Below are positions 8,488-16,496 of a DNA stretch of 64,000 nucleotides, piece after piece. The stretch lies in assembly GCA_003599455.1 (NCBI GenBank), contig QZKF01000104.1, positions 1 to 64,000 on the forward strand, written 5' to 3'. The notes beneath the pieces were generated by a model. That model was not told the origin of the DNA and ran no database searches. It worked only from the letters and a program-made list of their open reading frames with translations. Both the position numbers and the translations under genes were made by a program. Source of the stretch: Comamonadaceae bacterium. GTDB lineage: Bacteria > Pseudomonadota > Gammaproteobacteria > Burkholderiales > Burkholderiaceae_C. Every line of letters begins with the position of its first letter. Position 1 is the first letter of the stretch.

Positions 8488-9897
8488 ATGTCGTTCCCTG
8501 TGGATGTGGTGGTGATGGCGGCCGGCAAAGGCACGCGCATGAAAAGTCAACGCCCCAAAGTGTTGCACCGATTGGGTGGGCGTGCACTCGCCCAGCATGT
8601 GATCGACTGTGCAGCGCGGTTATCGGCCCGCTCGGTGGTGGTGATCACCGGCCACGCTGCCGAGCAGGTCGAGGCCGGCCTGAGCGCCCCCGTGGCCTGC
8701 GGCGATCACGTCGCGCCGCAGCTGCGCTTCGTGCGCCAGGAGCCGCAGCTGGGCACCGGCCACGCGGTGCAGCAGGCCGCTCCGGTGCTGCCCGAGGACG
8801 GCGTGACGCTGGTGCTCTCGGGCGATGTGCCCCTGACCCGCCCCGAAACCCTGCAGGCGCTGCTGGACCTGTGCGCCGGCGAGTGCCTGGCCCTGCTCAC
8901 GCTGGACATGCCCGATCCCACCGGTTATGGCCGCGTCGTGCGCGCGGCCGGCGGGTCGGTGCAGGCCATCGTGGAGCACAAGGACGCGAGCGAGGCGCAG
9001 CGCGCCATCACCGAGATCTACAGCGGCATCATGGCCGTGCCCACGCGCCTGCTGCGGGGCTGGCTGGCGCGCCTGGACAACCGCAATGCGCAAGCTGAGT
9101 ACTACCTCACTGATGTGGTGAAGCTCGCCGTGGCCGACGGCCTGCCGGTGGTGGCGCACCGCATCGCCGACGCGGTGCAGGTGGCGGGCGTGAACAGCCC
9201 GGCGCAGCTGGCCGAGCTGGAGCGCGCCTACCAGCGCCGGCTGGCCGAGGCCCTGATGGAGCAGGGCGTGCGGCTGGCCGACCCGGCGCGGCTGGACGTG
9301 CGCGGTGAGCTGGTATGCGAGGAAGATGTGGAAATCGATGTCAATTGTGTGTTCGAGGGGCGCGTGGAATTGCGCTCGGGTGCGCGCATCGGTGCCAACT
9401 GCTTCATCGCCAACGCCGTGATCGAGTCCGGCGCGGAGGTCCTGCCCTTCACGCACATGCAGGGCGAGAAGGCGGGCATATCCGTTGGACCCGGGGCCCA
9501 GGTGGGGCCTTTTGCCCGGCTGCGCCCCGGGGCGCAACTCGGCGCCCATGTCCACATCGGCAACTTCGTGGAAGTGAAGAACAGCACCCTGGCCGCCGGC
9601 GCCAAAGCCAACCACCTGGCCTACCTGGGCGACGCGACGGTGGGCGAGCGGGTGAACTACGGCGCGGGCAGCATCACCGCCAACTACGACGGTGCGAACA
9701 AGCACCGCACGGTGATCGAGGCCGACGTGCACGTGGGCAGCAACTGCGTGCTGGTGGCGCCGGTCACCATCGGCGCGGGCGGCACGGTGGGCGCGGGCTC
9801 CACCATCACCAAAGACACGGCGCCAGGCTCGTTGGCGGTCGCGCGTGGCAAGCAGATCGGTCTGGAGAACTGGCAGCGCCCCGCCAGGAAGCGCTGA
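8488..9897 (+). CDS. glmU: Bifunctional GlmU: GlcN-1-P acetyltransferase / GlcNAc-1-P uridyltransferase
   Basis: The 469-residue enzyme makes UDP-GlcNAc for peptidoglycan and lipopolysaccharide. The N-terminal pyrophosphorylase domain has Met-Ala-Ala-Gly-Lys-Gly-Thr-Arg-Met, Lys-Val-Leu-His, Gln-Leu-Gly-Thr-Gly-His-Ala and Ser-Gly-Asp-Val-Pro-Leu. From about residue 255 a left-handed beta-helix carries the acetyltransferase site (Asn-His-Leu-Ala-Tyr-Leu-Gly-Asp, Gly-Ala-Gly-Ser-Ile-Thr-Ala-Asn-Tyr-Asp-Gly). An in-frame GTG lies two codons upstream, but AAAGAGG spaced 6 bases from the ATG at 8488 favours that start. GlmS, which makes the precursor, is encoded 1.6 kb downstream. Confidence 0.97.
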   Translation: MSFPVDVVVMAAGKGTRMKSQRPKVLHRLGGRALAQHVIDCAARLSARSVVVITGHAAEQVEAGLSAPVACGDHVAPQLRFVRQEPQLGTGHAVQQAAPVLPEDGVTLVLSGDVPLTRPETLQALLDLCAGECLALLTLDMPDPTGYGRVVRAAGGSVQAIVEHKDASEAQRAITEIYSGIMAVPTRLLRGWLARLDNRNAQAEYYLTDVVKLAVADGLPVVAHRIADAVQVAGVNSPAQLAELERAYQRRLAEALMEQGVRLADPARLDVRGELVCEEDVEIDVNCVFEGRVELRSGARIGANCFIANAVIESGAEVLPFTHMQGEKAGISVGPGAQVGPFARLRPGAQLGAHVHIGNFVEVKNSTLAAGAKANHLAYLGDATVGERVNYGAGSITANYDGANKHRTVIEADVHVGSNCVLVAPVTIGAGGTVGAGSTITKDTAPGSLAVARGKQIGLENWQRPARKR

Positions 9898-9928
9898 AGC
9901 CGGAGGAGATTTTTTATCCAGGGCACCC

Positions 9929-9996
9929 GCAGAACCGGCTTTGCCGGGCTGCCAGGTGCGCCCCCTTGAGGGGGTCGCGCGCGGCGCGGCGGGGGT
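9929..9996. repeat. Extragenic palindromic repeat typical of Comamonadaceae
   Basis: Two hairpins lie in a row, CCGGC-TTT-GCCGG (9935-9947) and the perfect palindrome CCCCCTTGAGGGGG (9961-9974), then a GC-rich tail. This unit is dispersed between genes in Comamonadaceae genomes, and I use it as taxonomic support. It may also end glmU transcription, although it has no U-run. Confidence 0.6.
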
Positions 9997-10002
9997 GTGT
10001 CT

Positions 10003-10746
10003 CTACCGGCCGCCGCGCACGTCGAGCGAGTTGCCGTCGAAGCGGCTGTCCCCGCGCCGGTGATCAAATCCGCTGTTGCCGTTGAGGCGGCCGCTGGTGC
10101 GGTTGAGGTCCATCAGCCCGCTCATGCCCATGATTTCCGATTCGCGGAAACCCGTGTGGCTGCTGTGCTGGTGGTCAAAGCCCGAGAACTGGCTCTCCAG
10201 TTGCTGCATGGCGCTCTCGCGGCCTTCTTCCTTGGGTTTGGGCTTGGGCAGCTCGGCCAGGTTGAGCTGGGCGCGGAACTCGGCCGGTGAGGGCATGCGG
10301 TGGATGCCGTTCTTGAGGAACACGAAGCGCACGCCCGCCGTCTTCAGGATGCGGTTCTTCATCTTGACCCTGTGCGCCTTCGCCCTGGCGTCGCTCAGGT
10401 GGTGTTGCTCGACGTCGAAGGCGAAGCTGGGGCGGCCGTCTTCGCCGCACACCACGAAATCCACCTTGTGCTCGTTCAGCCGCTCTTCGGCGCGCTTGCG
10501 GTTCGAGGCGCGGCGCACCGTCAGCATGTCCTTGAGCATCATGTTGGGCAGCACCACCTGGCCGGGAAACGTGTCCTGCAGGTAGTCGAGCATGTGCGCC
10601 TGCTCGGGCGTGAGCACGCGTTCCGGCGTGTAGCGGTCGTCCCGGCCGGACGACTCGGGGTGCGTCAGGCGCCGATACGCCCAGACGCCCAGCGCCAGCA
10701 CCACCAGGGCGGCGGCGGTGACCAGGGCGATCGTCAAAACATCCAT
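10003..10746 (-). CDS. DUF2726 domain protein, membrane-anchored
   Basis: This 247-residue protein has one N-terminal membrane helix (Leu-Thr-Ile-Ala-Leu-Val-Thr-Ala-Ala-Ala-Leu-Val-Val-Leu-Ala-Leu). Residues 45-165 form a DUF2726 domain, a nuclease-like fold with Val-Asp-Phe-Val-Val-Cys and Ala-Phe-Asp-Val-Glu-Gln-His, then a Lys-rich helix. I start at the ATG at 10744-10746, which AAGGAGG precedes; an upstream TTG is less likely. The C-terminal tail is low-complexity Gly/Arg/Asn. It lies on the opposite strand between glmU and the Lrp gene. The function is unknown. Confidence 0.78.
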   Translation of the reverse strand: MDVLTIALVTAAALVVLALGVWAYRRLTHPESSGRDDRYTPERVLTPEQAHMLDYLQDTFPGQVVLPNMMLKDMLTVRRASNRKRAEERLNEHKVDFVVCGEDGRPSFAFDVEQHHLSDARAKAHRVKMKNRILKTAGVRFVFLKNGIHRMPSPAEFRAQLNLAELPKPKPKEEGRESAMQQLESQFSGFDHQHSSHTGFRESEIMGMSGLMDLNRTSGRLNGNSGFDHRRGDSRFDGNSLDVRGGR

Positions 10747-10900
10747 ACAACCTCCTTGAACCAAACCGACGTTGTGTTGTTTGGTCGCATTTTAGGAGCG
10801 TGTTACATGTGGCACGGCCCGTCAACCGTTCGTAGCCGACACAAGGGCCGGTTGTGTGCGGTTTGCATCAATAAAGCCGCTTGTGTGTACGCAAAGGTAC

Positions 10901-11407
10901 TCAATTGGGGGATGTCGTGCGGTGCCGGCCCAAGGGCAGGCGGGGGTCGAACTTGGCCCTCTTGAGGCTGAAGAAAGCCTTGATGTTGCGCACGTTCGCG
11001 TCGCTCGTGAACAGGCGCTGCGCCAGCGCCAGATAGCCCGGCATGTCGGTGCAATGCACCACCAGCATGAAGTCGGGCCCGGGGCTCACGCGGTAACACT
11101 GCTGCACCTCCGGCGCCGGCAGCACGCGCGCCTCGAATGCGTCAAGTTGCTCGGCACCCTGGCGCTCCAGCGTGATCTCCACCAGCGCGGTGAGGCCGTG
11201 GCCCAGCACCGGGGCGAGCCGGTCGGCGCTCAGCAGCGCCACCTCGCGCTCGATCAAACCGAGCTGGCGCAGCCGCTTGATGCGGCGCAGGCTGGTCGGC
11301 GGCGAGAGGTGGGCCAGTTCGGCCAGGGTCTGGTTGCTGCGCGAGGCGTCGGTCTGCAGCAGGTCCAGCAGCCGCAAGTCGGCTTCATCAATGTCGACTG
11401 GTTCCAT
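10901..11407 (-). CDS. Lrp/AsnC family transcriptional regulator
   Basis: The 168-residue protein has an N-terminal helix-turn-helix (Leu-Arg-Leu-Leu-Asp-Leu-Leu-Gln-Thr-Asp-Ala, Ser-Pro-Pro-Thr-Ser-Leu-Arg-Arg-Ile-Lys-Arg-Leu, Gly-Leu-Ile-Glu-Arg) and a C-terminal RAM effector domain (Val-Gln-Gln-Cys-Tyr-Arg-Val-Ser-Pro-Gly-Pro-Asp-Phe-Met-Leu). The ATG at 11407 fits family length; an in-frame ATG lies eleven codons upstream. It is divergent from glmS across an AT-rich 135-bp gap, an arrangement in which Lrp proteins often control themselves and the neighbour. Confidence 0.9.
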   Translation of the reverse strand: MEPVDIDEADLRLLDLLQTDASRSNQTLAELAHLSPPTSLRRIKRLRQLGLIEREVALLSADRLAPVLGHGLTALVEITLERQGAEQLDAFEARVLPAPEVQQCYRVSPGPDFMLVVHCTDMPGYLALAQRLFTSDANVRNIKAFFSLKRAKFDPRLPLGRHRTTSPN

Positions 11408-11542
11408 AAATCTATCTTCAGTGAAATATTTGGCGTTCATTTGCTGATGAAGAAATTATTCACGATTTGCGGTCGATATTTGAAGATTTATTTTCAGTCA
11501 CTCTGACTAGCATCACACCCATTCAAGTTTCAGGAGTGCGAC
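11408..11542. promoter_or_regulatory. AT-rich divergent promoter region, Lrp gene / glmS
   Basis: This gap is far richer in A and T than the flanking genes. It holds several short AT-rich dyads (GTGAAATATTTGG, CGATATTTGAAG), which resemble the degenerate sites bound by Lrp proteins. The glmS ribosome site is AGGAG, 6 bases before its ATG. Exact promoters cannot be assigned by eye. Confidence 0.4.
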
Positions 11543-13399
11543 ATGTGCGGCATCGTGGCAGGGGTTTCGGGGCGCGACATCGTGCCCGTGCTGGTTCAGG
11601 GTCTGCAGCGGCTGGAGTACCGCGGCTACGACTCCTGCGGCGTGGCGGTGCATAGCGGTGGCCTGCGGCGCGCACGCAGCACCGCGCGCGTGGCCGAGCT
11701 GGCGCAGCAGGTGCAGCAGGAAGGCATTGCCAGCGGCACCGGCATTGCACACACCCGCTGGGCCACGCACGGTGCGCCGGTCGTGCACAACGCCCACCCG
11801 CACTTCAGCCATGGCCCGGGCGCGGTGGCCGGCGCGGCGGGCCGGGTCGCCCTGGTGCACAACGGCATCATCGAAAACCACGATGAGCTGCGCGCCGCCC
11901 TGCAGGCCAGGGGCTACGTGTTCGAGAGCCAGACCGACACCGAAGTCATCGCGCACCTGATTGACTCGCTCTACAACGGCGACGTGTTCGCCGCACTGCA
12001 AAGCGCGGTGTCGCAACTGCACGGCGCCTACGCGCTGGCCGTGTTCCACAAGGACGAGCCGCACCGCGTGGTCGGCGCGCGCGCCGGCTCGCCGCTGGTG
12101 CTCGGCGTGGGCCAGGGCGGCACCGAGCATTTCCTCGCGAGCGACGCCATGGCCCTGGCCGGCGTGACCGACCAGATCGTCTACCTCGAAGAGGGCGACC
12201 TGGTGGACCTGCAGCTCGGGCGTTACTGGGTGCTCGATGCCAGGGGCCGCGGTCTCGACGCCTCGCAGCGCCCGGTGAAGACCGTGCAGGCCCACAGCGG
12301 CGCGGCCGAACTCGGCCCCTACCGCCACTACATGCAGAAGGAGATCTTCGAGCAGCCACGCGCCATCGGCGACACGCTCGAAGGCCTGGAAGGCATCACG
12401 CCCGAACTGTTCGGCGACGGCGCCTACGGTGTGTTCAAGGACATCGACAGCGTGCTCATCCTGGCCTGCGGCACCAGCTACTACAGCGGCTGTGCCGCCA
12501 AGTACTGGCTGGAAGACATCGCCAGGATTCCCACGCAGGTGGAGGTGGCGAGCGAGTACCGCTACCGCACCAGCGTGCCCAACCCGCGCACCCTGGTGGT
12601 GACCATCACGCAAAGTGGCGAGACCGCCGACACGCTGGCCGCGCTGCGCCACGCGCAAGGTCTGGGCATGAAGCACACGCTCACGGTCTGCAACGTGGCC
12701 ACCTCGGCCATGGTGCGCGAATGCGAGTTCGCGTACATCACCCGCGCCGGCGTGGAAATCGGCGTGGCCTCCACCAAAGCCTTCACCACCCAGCTCGCCG
12801 GGCTGTTCCTGCTCACGCTGGCGCTGGCGCAGGTGCGCGGCCACCTCAGCGACGAAGCCGAGGCGGAACACCTCAAGGCCATGCGGCACCTGCCGGTCGC
12901 GCTGCAGGCCGTGCTGGCGCTGGAGCCGCAGGTGATCCGGTGGTCCGAGGACTTCGCGCGCATGGACAACGCGCTGTTCCTTGGCCGCGGCCTGCACTAC
13001 CCGATCGCCCTGGAAGGCGCGCTCAAGCTCAAGGAAATCAGCTACATCCACGCCGAGGCCTACCCGGCCGGCGAGCTCAAGCATGGCCCGCTGGCCCTCG
13101 TGACCGCGGCCATGCCGGTGGTGACGGTGGCGCCCAACGACACGCTGCTGGAAAAGCTCAAGAGCAACATGCAGGAAGTGCGCGCGCGCGGCGGCGTGCT
13201 CTACGTGCTGGCCGATGCCGACACCCGCATCGCCAGCGGCGAGGGCATCCACGTGATCCGCATGCCCGAGCACTACGGTGCGCTCAGCCCCCTGCTGCAC
13301 GTGGTGCCGCTGCAGATGCTGGCGTACCACACGGCGCTGGCGAAGGGGACCGATGTGGACAAGCCACGCAATCTGGCCAAGAGCGTGACGGTCGAATAG
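11543..13399 (+). CDS. glmS: Glutamine-fructose-6-phosphate aminotransferase (isomerising)
   Basis: The 618-residue enzyme makes glucosamine-6-phosphate from fructose-6-phosphate and glutamine, the entry step to UDP-GlcNAc. Cys2 is the glutaminase nucleophile, and the class II amidotransferase domain shows [13 protein letters not shown] and His-Asn-Gly-Ile. Two SIS domains follow ([16 protein letters not shown]), ending in [13 protein letters not shown]. The conserved 3' end is the recognition site for TnsD proteins, and a Tn7-like island starts 7 bases past the stop. Confidence 0.98.
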   Translation: MCGIVAGVSGRDIVPVLVQGLQRLEYRGYDSCGVAVHSGGLRRARSTARVAELAQQVQQEGIASGTGIAHTRWATHGAPVVHNAHPHFSHGPGAVAGAAGRVALVHNGIIENHDELRAALQARGYVFESQTDTEVIAHLIDSLYNGDVFAALQSAVSQLHGAYALAVFHKDEPHRVVGARAGSPLVLGVGQGGTEHFLASDAMALAGVTDQIVYLEEGDLVDLQLGRYWVLDARGRGLDASQRPVKTVQAHSGAAELGPYRHYMQKEIFEQPRAIGDTLEGLEGITPELFGDGAYGVFKDIDSVLILACGTSYYSGCAAKYWLEDIARIPTQVEVASEYRYRTSVPNPRTLVVTITQSGETADTLAALRHAQGLGMKHTLTVCNVATSAMVRECEFAYITRAGVEIGVASTKAFTTQLAGLFLLTLALAQVRGHLSDEAEAEHLKAMRHLPVALQAVLALEPQVIRWSEDFARMDNALFLGRGLHYPIALEGALKLKEISYIHAEAYPAGELKHGPLALVTAAMPVVTVAPNDTLLEKLKSNMQEVRARGGVLYVLADADTRIASGEGIHVIRMPEHYGALSPLLHVVPLQMLAYHTALAKGTDVDKPRNLAKSVTVE

Positions 13400-13405
13400 C
13401 CCATC
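13340..13405 (+). other. attTn7: conserved 3' end of glmS and island junction
   Basis: In Tn7, TnsD reads the last codons of glmS, which encode the invariant C-terminus, and directs insertion just downstream. That sequence is intact here ([13 protein letters not shown]-stop). Only CCCATC separates the stop codon from the TGTTC end of the island, whereas Tn7 itself inserts about 25 bases past the stop. Confidence 0.75.
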
Positions 13406-13421
13406 TGTTCCAAAGTGACTA

Positions 13422-13461
13422 GACGGAATAAAGTTCGTCGGGACGGAATTAAGTCCGTCGG
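13422..13461 (+). repeat. Left-end TnsB-type sites L1 and L2 (abutting)
   Basis: Two 20-bp units lie head to tail with no gap: 13422-13441 (GACGGAATAAAGTTCG...) and 13442-13461 (GACGGAATTAAGTCCG...). They differ at two positions and both end CGTCGG. Each is close to an inverted repeat. Abutting TnsB sites are a mark of the Tn7 right end, the end next to glmS in Tn7. Confidence 0.75.
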
Positions 13462-13588
13462 AGCGGCGGCTGGCAGGGAGGGCGGCCAAGCGCTTCCCTT
13501 CATTGCATAGTCTCGGTGAGGTGAGGGTGATCTCGAAATACCCTGTTCCTCAGTGGCCCCCTGGAAATGCGAGCAAGTCTGTTGTCTT

Positions 13589-14662
13589 TCATGAAAAGGC
13601 TCCGTTGGCCTCGCACGCCGAGAGGAAAGGCGCCTTCAGGAAATTGCCGTCTCCATAGGGCTTCTTTAGTGCGCTTCTCTGAACTTGCGTCAACAGCTCT
13701 TGTGGGTCTCTGCCTAACTCCTTCCACTCATCCAGCGCCTGCTCCAGCCAGAACTTTCCGTCGTTGTCACCGCAAAGCTTGGCCTTGTACCGCTCATCAA
13801 TTCCATACACATCGCGCCAAGTGTCGATCTGCTCCTGCAGCTCAGCTGGACCGAACTGGACAGACACGTGCTTGGGTTCCAGGGAATCCAAGTTCACTTT
13901 TTCTAGAGTGAAAGAGAGCGTTATCTTGTACGGTACAACCGAGTACGGATAGAAAGCCTTCCGGCGAACTTGTGCCCCTGCCGGGTCTTTCGCCGAGTAT
14001 GCAACGTCTTTAATCGTCTTGTAGCTGCTGTTGCAGTGATGGCAGGCAGGTGCGAGGTTCTTGAAGTTGATGGAGTTGAACGGATACAGCGCTTTGGGCA
14101 GGTAGTGGTCGTAAGCCTCGCGGTTTCTGTGGTATTCGCCAAGTAGGTCGTTGACGCCGCAGAACGGGCACTTGCCCGCCTTGTTGACAGCGATAAACGT
14201 CCGGTAGTGGTCATCGACTTCACCGGTCCACTTTTTCAGGGCTGCGATGTCCACATGTGAGTAAAGACCCTTGAAGAACGAGCCCAATAGATCACGGAGG
14301 TCCTTCATTTCTTCAGGGAACTCCGCGTACCGCCTTGTGGGTGCGGTGGGGTCATTAGCGCAGACACGTTCAATATCGTTGTTCGCTCTGTACCAGAGGC
14401 GAAGCTGCTCAACTTGACAAGGATTCAATGTGGCGAAGAGCGCGTAAATCTGCTCCACATGCCCGGCGAAAAAATGCGCCCCTTTGCTGTGGTCATAGTG
14501 AAAAGTCGTCATCAGCTCAAACAGCTCTGGATTCGAGGCGAACAGTTCCAGACCGTAGTGGCTTTTTGACGGTGCCTGACACCAAACTGCATAGAAGATG
14601 AAGTCGATGAACGACTGGATCTTTTCCATCTTGTGCGGCACATAGGCATAGGGAAAAAGCAT
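13589..14662 (-). CDS. HNH endonuclease, PtuB-like partner of the AAA ATPase
   Basis: The 357-residue protein has an HNH nuclease core near residues 165-215: a Cys-Pro-Phe-Cys knuckle, then Tyr-Asp-His-Tyr-Leu-Pro-Lys, an Asn in Phe-Lys-Asn-Leu-Ala-Pro and the closing Cys-His-His-Cys-Asn. The layout matches HNH proteins paired with ABC-type ATPases in Septu (PtuB) and related type I restriction-associated loci. It is the last gene of the hsd operon, 5 bases after the ATPase gene. The N-terminal 160 residues are helical and unassigned. The activity is predicted to be DNA or RNA cleavage controlled by the ATPase. Confidence 0.75.
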   Translation of the reverse strand: MLFPYAYVPHKMEKIQSFIDFIFYAVWCQAPSKSHYGLELFASNPELFELMTTFHYDHSKGAHFFAGHVEQIYALFATLNPCQVEQLRLWYRANNDIERVCANDPTAPTRRYAEFPEEMKDLRDLLGSFFKGLYSHVDIAALKKWTGEVDDHYRTFIAVNKAGKCPFCGVNDLLGEYHRNREAYDHYLPKALYPFNSINFKNLAPACHHCNSSYKTIKDVAYSAKDPAGAQVRRKAFYPYSVVPYKITLSFTLEKVNLDSLEPKHVSVQFGPAELQEQIDTWRDVYGIDERYKAKLCGDNDGKFWLEQALDEWKELGRDPQELLTQVQRSALKKPYGDGNFLKAPFLSACEANGAFS

Positions 14663-14667
14663 CGCCT

Positions 14668-16491
14668 TTACGCCCCCTTCTGTTGATTTTCAAGCTTGTC
14701 TTCGATCGCCTTGATCAAGAGAATTTTCTCTACTGAGTCGCCCAGCTCGTCTTCGATCTCATCGGCCAGCTTCGTCAAGTCCTCCTGTCCGGCGTCAAAG
14801 CGCTGCTTGAAACCTTCGAGCAGCGCTTCGGCGATGCCACCAACGGTCTCGCGCTTGCCGAAGGTGTTCATGGTGATCTTGTTGATCGAAGCACCCAGGG
14901 TGTTGTATTCAGGGTGCTTGATGGTCACGTTGCCGCTGATGCGGTCTTTCTCGAAAACCAGTACCTTGTCAGGCTTACTGTCCGAGATCAGGAACGGCGA
15001 GTGGGTTGTGATCAGCATTTCCTGTCTGATGTTTTCCCGGTTGCTCTTCAAGCCCTCGCGCAATCGGCTGATGAAGTTGGCGCGCCAATCCGGGTTGAAG
15101 TGCGTTTCTGGCTCGTCGAACAGAAACAGGCTGTTGGTATCCCGGAACAGAAGGCAAAGGCCCAAGCTGTGCAGCAACTGATGCTCGCCGTCCGACAGGC
15201 TCTTGAGCATCAGCGGCTCCTTTACGCCCTTCTTGGCAAAGCGGACGAACTTGAAACGCATCACCCGTTCATCCGACGCCAGCTTCGGCACCGTCTCGCT
15301 CACATAGTGGCTGTCAGATCGGTACAGGTCTGACTTCAACTGGTCGCTCACCGTGTATAGATTCAATGTGAGCAGGACTTGGAACGCCTGAAACAGCGTC
15401 CGCGCGTCGGTAAAGCTCTCTCGAAAGGCCTGCTGGGTTGCGGGGTTCACCCAGTAGTCCAGGGTCAGCGTGTCGGTGGACTCGTCGTAGAACTCCAGCG
15501 TGGCACAACGCCGCAACGCGTCCAATGGGTGCTGCGACATGCGGCGCTGTTTGGGGTTCTGCTCTTCCAATAGGCGAAGGACATCCAACTGATACAGCCC
15601 CGTCTTGTCGTCTATGGATACAGCCGGTCGGCTTATCCAAAACTCTTCATCAAAAGACGCAACGGTGCGCTCGATGGGGCGAATGAATGGTCTGGCTTGC
15701 GCTTCGTTCAGCAACACATAGCGCTTGAGCACGATGCGAAACTCCTTCAACGCCTCGATGCCAATGTCGCGCGTGAAGAGCTCTTCCCGGCCATCCCCGG
15801 CGAACAGCAGGTTGCACAACAGAATCGCTTGGCTGAAGCTGCTGTCCATGTAGGTCAGGCGTGTCTCTGGCCGCCCCGGGTAAGGCAGCCCTTCCCTCAG
15901 GCTGGTCCAGTATTCATCGAACTGGATGAAGCGCATCTTGAAGAAAGGCAGGCTCAGGATTTCGTTCTCACCCGACGAGTAGCCCACCACGAAATCTGGC
16001 AACAGGAAGTCGCGATGCTGCTCGCCACAAAGGCCGCCTTCGCCCAAGCCGTCGGCCAAGTGACTGAACTCCTGAGCGTTGGTCCAGTACATGCGAGGCG
16101 ATTCGTCCTTGATCTTTTCTACTCGGATGGTTGCCAGTCGACCCAACGCAGCCAATGAAAAGGTAGACGGGTAGATCTGGTACTCCAGCTCAAAGGCATT
16201 TGGAAAGCCTGTCCCTTCTTTGATGCCTTGCGGGTTGTCGACTGGGTCGTACTGAAAAACCTCCGGCAGGAAGCTGCGCCGCACGCGTAGCAACTCCAGC
16301 TGGTAGAAGATAGCCGCCAGGGCCTCCAGCAGGTTCGACTTGCCGCTTCCGTTGCGACCGGCGCAGACTAAGGGGGCAAACTCATCCCCTTCGTCCTCCA
16401 AGGTGATCTCGGTTCGGAAGTGGTGATCAAAACCGGCCGGCAAGCTGCGGAAGCCGTCGGGGTCGGTGATCTTCAGGCGCAGCAGCTTCAT
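14668..16491 (-). CDS. ABC-type AAA ATPase, restriction-associated / PtuA-like
   Basis: The 607-residue ATPase has Walker A Gly-Arg-Asn-Gly-Ser-Gly-Lys-Ser at residues 45-52, a signature Leu-Ser-Asp-Gly-Glu-His-Gln-Leu-Leu-His, Walker B Leu-Phe-Leu-Phe-Asp-Glu-Pro-Glu-Thr-His and an H-loop Thr-Thr-His-Ser-Pro-Phe. This SMC/OLD-like split head is shared by PtuA of Septu, retron-associated ATPases and the family annotated as restriction system-associated AAA ATPase. There is no TOPRIM domain. It lies 5 bases after hsdS and 5 bases before the HNH gene, so it is co-transcribed with both. I predict a phage-sensing switch that unleashes the HNH nuclease. Confidence 0.8.
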   Translation of the reverse strand: MKLLRLKITDPDGFRSLPAGFDHHFRTEITLEDEGDEFAPLVCAGRNGSGKSNLLEALAAIFYQLELLRVRRSFLPEVFQYDPVDNPQGIKEGTGFPNAFELEYQIYPSTFSLAALGRLATIRVEKIKDESPRMYWTNAQEFSHLADGLGEGGLCGEQHRDFLLPDFVVGYSSGENEILSLPFFKMRFIQFDEYWTSLREGLPYPGRPETRLTYMDSSFSQAILLCNLLFAGDGREELFTRDIGIEALKEFRIVLKRYVLLNEAQARPFIRPIERTVASFDEEFWISRPAVSIDDKTGLYQLDVLRLLEEQNPKQRRMSQHPLDALRRCATLEFYDESTDTLTLDYWVNPATQQAFRESFTDARTLFQAFQVLLTLNLYTVSDQLKSDLYRSDSHYVSETVPKLASDERVMRFKFVRFAKKGVKEPLMLKSLSDGEHQLLHSLGLCLLFRDTNSLFLFDEPETHFNPDWRANFISRLREGLKSNRENIRQEMLITTHSPFLISDSKPDKVLVFEKDRISGNVTIKHPEYNTLGASINKITMNTFGKRETVGGIAEALLEGFKQRFDAGQEDLTKLADEIEDELGDSVEKILLIKAIEDKLENQQKGA

Positions 16492-16496
16492 CGGGT

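Noticed and set aside
10747..10900. Separate gene between the DUF2726 and Lrp genes
   Set aside because: Only short frames without ribosome sites are visible.
13400..13410. A 5-bp target duplication around the island
   Set aside because: CCATC on the left and GTTCG on the right do not match, even with shifts of one or two bases.
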